Below, in pieces: positions 5,809 through 7,884 of a DNA stretch of 7,884 bases. A program made the position numbers and the translations under genes. Source of the stretch: JBJEQG01 sp051881635 (GTDB taxonomy: Bacteria > Bacillota > Clostridia > Oscillospirales > Acutalibacteraceae); the NCBI GenBank assembly GCA_051881635.1, contig JBJEQG010000163.1, forward strand, positions 1 to 7,884, read 5' to 3'. The notes beneath the pieces are model-generated. The model saw nothing but the letters and a program-made list of their open reading frames with translations, made no database searches and was not told where the DNA came from. The first letter of the stretch is position 1. The number at the start of each line of letters is the position of its first letter.

Positions 5809-7842
5809 ATGATTGATTTTGCCCCAGGCATGAGAACCATTATTCGTGATGAAGAATGGATGGTAAAAAAAATTGAAACGAACAGTCTTGGAAACAAGAC
5901 ATTATATTGTGTTGGCATTTCTCCGTTAGTGAAAGATAGAGAAGCAATCTTTCTTGCTGACTTGGAGCAGGTTCAGATTGTTGACCCGGCTGAAATAAAA
6001 TTGGTTGCTGATAGCTCTCCGTTCTATAAGAGAGCTTTGCTATATTTGGAAAGCCAATGGCGTCAGCAGATTCCTACTGACGCAAACTTACATATTGGAC
6101 ATCAAGCAGCTATGGACTTGATGCCTTACCAGCTTGACCCTGCGAAACTTTCTCTGCAACGTCCGAGACAGAGAATTCTTATTGCGGATACTGTGGGTCT
6201 TGGTAAAACACTTGAAGCGGGTATTTTGATGTCCGAATTGATCGCCCGTGGCAAGGGCAAGAGAATATTGGTTGTCACCGTTAAGAGCATGATGACACAG
6301 TTCCAAAAAGAAATGTGGAATCGTTTTACTATTCCTTTGGTCCGCCTTGATTCAAACCGTATTCAAAAGATTCGTGCCAGTTTACCATCTAACTACAATC
6401 CGTTTTTCTATTATGATAAAACGATTGTGTCTATTGATACGCTGAAACGAGATGTAGAGTATCGTACATATTTGGAAAATGCGGATTGGGATATTATTGT
6501 TATCGACGAAGCACAGAATGTTGCGGAGCGTGGAGATCATCAGGCACAGCGTTCTCGTCTTGCAAAACTACTTGCAGATAAAAGTGATACTATGATTATG
6601 CTGTCTGCAACTCCGCACGATGGCAGAGCTAAGAGTTTTGCTTCACTGATGAATATGCTTGACCCGACTGCCATTGCAGATCCGCAGAATTATACGCCAG
6701 AAGATATTAAGGGACTTTGCATTCGTCGCTTTAAGAAAGATGTCAAAGACCAAGTCGGTGGTTCTTTCTTAGAAAGAAAAATCACGCTTGAGCGTTGCCG
6801 AGCTTCTGCCCAGGAAGAGTATGCTTTTGATATTTTTGCCGAGATGCAGCTTGAAGTGGACTTGGGAAAAACCAAAGGAACTGGTCAGCTGTTTAAGACC
6901 AGTTTGGAAAAATCTTTGTTCTCCAGTCCCGCTGCTTGCATCAAAAGCATCGAAGCACGACTGAAGAAACTTTATAAAAAATACACTGCAGATGACATCA
7001 AAGATATTCGTCTGCTTGAGGAATTGAAATCTGCACTTGAAGCAATTACACCTGCAGGATTTACTCGTTATCAAAAACTTCTTGAGTTGTTGCGTAGCAA
7101 AGAATACGGATGGAGTCCGGCAGATACCGGCGACCGTGTTGTTATCTTTACTGAACGCATTGAGACTATGAAGTACCTTGCAGAAAGACTGCACCGGGAT
7201 CTTGGCTTGAAAGCAAATGCTATCCAGGAGATTTCTGGTGGAATGAGCGATGCGGAGCAGCAGAGAATTGTTGAAGATTTTGGACGTACCGAATCGCCTG
7301 TTCGTGTTCTGGTTGCATCCGATGTTGCGTCTGAAGGTCTGAACCTGCATTACTTGAGCCATCGACTGATTCACTTTGACATCCCTTGGTCTTTGATGGT
7401 GTTCCAGCAGAGAAACGGACGCATCGACCGTTATGGTCAGCAGAAGCGTCCTGACATCCGCTATATGCTCATCGAAAGTGATAATAAGCGTATCAAGGGC
7501 GATATGCGTATTATCGAAATACTGATTACTAAAGAGGAACAGGCACTGAAAAATATTGGTGATCCTTCTCTGCTTCTTGGCAAGTTCACGATTGAAGATG
7601 AAGAACTTGTTGTCGCAGAAGCAATCGAAGATGGTTCCGATGCTGATGCTTTTGAGCAAACCTTGGATGCTGGTGAAGATGATTTCGATCCTTTTGAAGC
7701 ACTGATGGCAGCTGCAGGTGAAGCAGAAGCTGAGACTGAGAAAAAATCTGAAATCATTACTGATGAGACACTGTTTAGCGACATGGATTATCTGTACCAA
7801 GCTCTTATGTATCTGAACCAGACGGAGAACGGTAGATTATAA
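5809..7842 (+). CDS. SNF2/RapA-like superfamily 2 helicase (DrmD-like), probably shortened at the C-terminus
   Basis: The 677-aa protein begins with a small beta-rich N-terminal domain (about 1-60). The ATPase lobes follow with motif I DTVGLGKT (127-134), motif II DEAQ (233-236), motif III SATP (266-269), motif V SDVASEGLN (504-512) and motif VI QQRNGRIDR (533-541). These are hallmarks of SNF2/RapA-type DNA translocases; the N-terminal region and the LSATPHDG / RRFKKDV segments recall the DrmD-type helicases of defence islands. Such relatives are, from memory, about 1000 aa and continue past the acidic stretch seen here at about 590-650. This protein stops soon after it, and all three frames are closed by 7874. 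Truncation by an insertion is the likely reason; a naturally short form is possible. The start has an ideal AAGGAG 8 nt upstream. Usual partners of DrmD (DrmA/B/C, methylase) are absent, so DISARM is not claimed. Confidence 0.9.
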   Translation: MIDFAPGMRTIIRDEEWMVKKIETNSLGNKTLYCVGISPLVKDREAIFLADLEQVQIVDPAEIKLVADSSPFYKRALLYLESQWRQQIPTDANLHIGHQAAMDLMPYQLDPAKLSLQRPRQRILIADTVGLGKTLEAGILMSELIARGKGKRILVVTVKSMMTQFQKEMWNRFTIPLVRLDSNRIQKIRASLPSNYNPFFYYDKTIVSIDTLKRDVEYRTYLENADWDIIVIDEAQNVAERGDHQAQRSRLAKLLADKSDTMIMLSATPHDGRAKSFASLMNMLDPTAIADPQNYTPEDIKGLCIRRFKKDVKDQVGGSFLERKITLERCRASAQEEYAFDIFAEMQLEVDLGKTKGTGQLFKTSLEKSLFSSPAACIKSIEARLKKLYKKYTADDIKDIRLLEELKSALEAITPAGFTRYQKLLELLRSKEYGWSPADTGDRVVIFTERIETMKYLAERLHRDLGLKANAIQEISGGMSDAEQQRIVEDFGRTESPVRVLVASDVASEGLNLHYLSHRLIHFDIPWSLMVFQQRNGRIDRYGQQKRPDIRYMLIESDNKRIKGDMRIIEILITKEEQALKNIGDPSLLLGKFTIEDEELVVAEAIEDGSDADAFEQTLDAGEDDFDPFEALMAAAGEAEAETEKKSEIITDETLFSDMDYLYQALMYLNQTENGRL

Positions 7843-7884
7843 TACTAAGTGCAACAAAATTTTAAAAAACAGATGACTTCATAA
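7843..7884. other. AT-rich tail without gene or clear terminator
   Basis: These 42 bases follow the helicase stop. AAAATTTT (7857-7864) is a short palindrome, but there is no GC-containing stem with a T tract. The sequence may be the beginning of an inserted element that shortened the helicase; it is too short to identify. Confidence 0.3.

Noticed and set aside
6769..7800. Long open frame (343 codons) on the minus strand opposite the helicase
   Set aside because: It is the complement of motif-rich helicase codons, is overly rich in Phe/Ser/Cys, has no recognisable domain, and is a shadow of the + strand gene.
5809..7842. Calling the locus DISARM or RapA
   Set aside because: Only a helicase of the general type is present; DrmA, DrmB, DrmC and a methylase are absent, and RapA would be a longer, transcription-associated protein.
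7850..7884. AAAATTTT palindrome as terminator of the helicase
   Set aside because: The stem would be only A-T pairs and no T tract follows.

Overview
The window looks like an accessory island in a low-to-moderate GC Firmicute, most likely a gut Clostridia/Lachnospiraceae-type bacterium. This is inferred from codon use, strong AAGGAG/GAGGA ribosome sites, a short YozG-like Xre regulator and a clostridial-type IS630 transposase remnant. No source or species marker is present. All intact genes are on the + strand.

Left block (63-5284) is one compact operon that continues from upstream of the window. Its genes are: a coiled-coil protein of unknown function (63-1343); a double zinc-ribbon plus FHA protein (1346-1990); a radical SAM enzyme resembling the anaerobic ribonucleotide reductase activase NrdG (1981-2586); an AAA+ ATPase with a degenerate first ATPase domain and an intact ClpB/ClpA-type second domain (2583-4454); and a PP2C-type Ser/Thr phosphatase (4470-5210). 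The first four genes are 2 bp apart or overlap (10 bp and 4 bp), so they are almost certainly co-translated. FHA (reads phospho-Thr) and PP2C (removes phosphate) imply a Ser/Thr kinase, which is not in the window and may lie upstream. The parts suggest a phosphorylation-controlled AAA+ remodelling machine with a radical-SAM modification step, similar in logic to vWA/kinase/PP2C/AAA+ stress or conflict systems, but I cannot match it to a named system.

Middle (5211-5492) is a scar. A sixth operon gene, resembling the start of a DUF4236 protein, keeps its ribosome site and about 11 recognisable codons, then runs into an antisense, catalytically dead IS630-family transposase fragment. That fragment contains a good intrinsic-terminator shape on the + strand (5307-5340), which may now end the operon. 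Next come a consensus promoter and a perfect 10-bp inverted repeat with a 1-nt centre, just upstream of a small Xre regulator (5493-5705).

Right block (5705-7884) holds a possible 19-codon ORF coupled to the regulator, a short leader with a possible promoter and a hairpin, and a SNF2/RapA-like superfamily 2 helicase (5809-7842). All helicase motifs are present, but the 677-aa protein ends soon after an acidic tail, shorter than I expect for DrmD/RapA-like relatives. The last 42 bases carry no gene or clear terminator and may be the edge of another insertion. The window thus joins two accessory modules: a phospho-signalling AAA+/radical SAM operon and a regulator-helicase module, with mobile-element damage between them.
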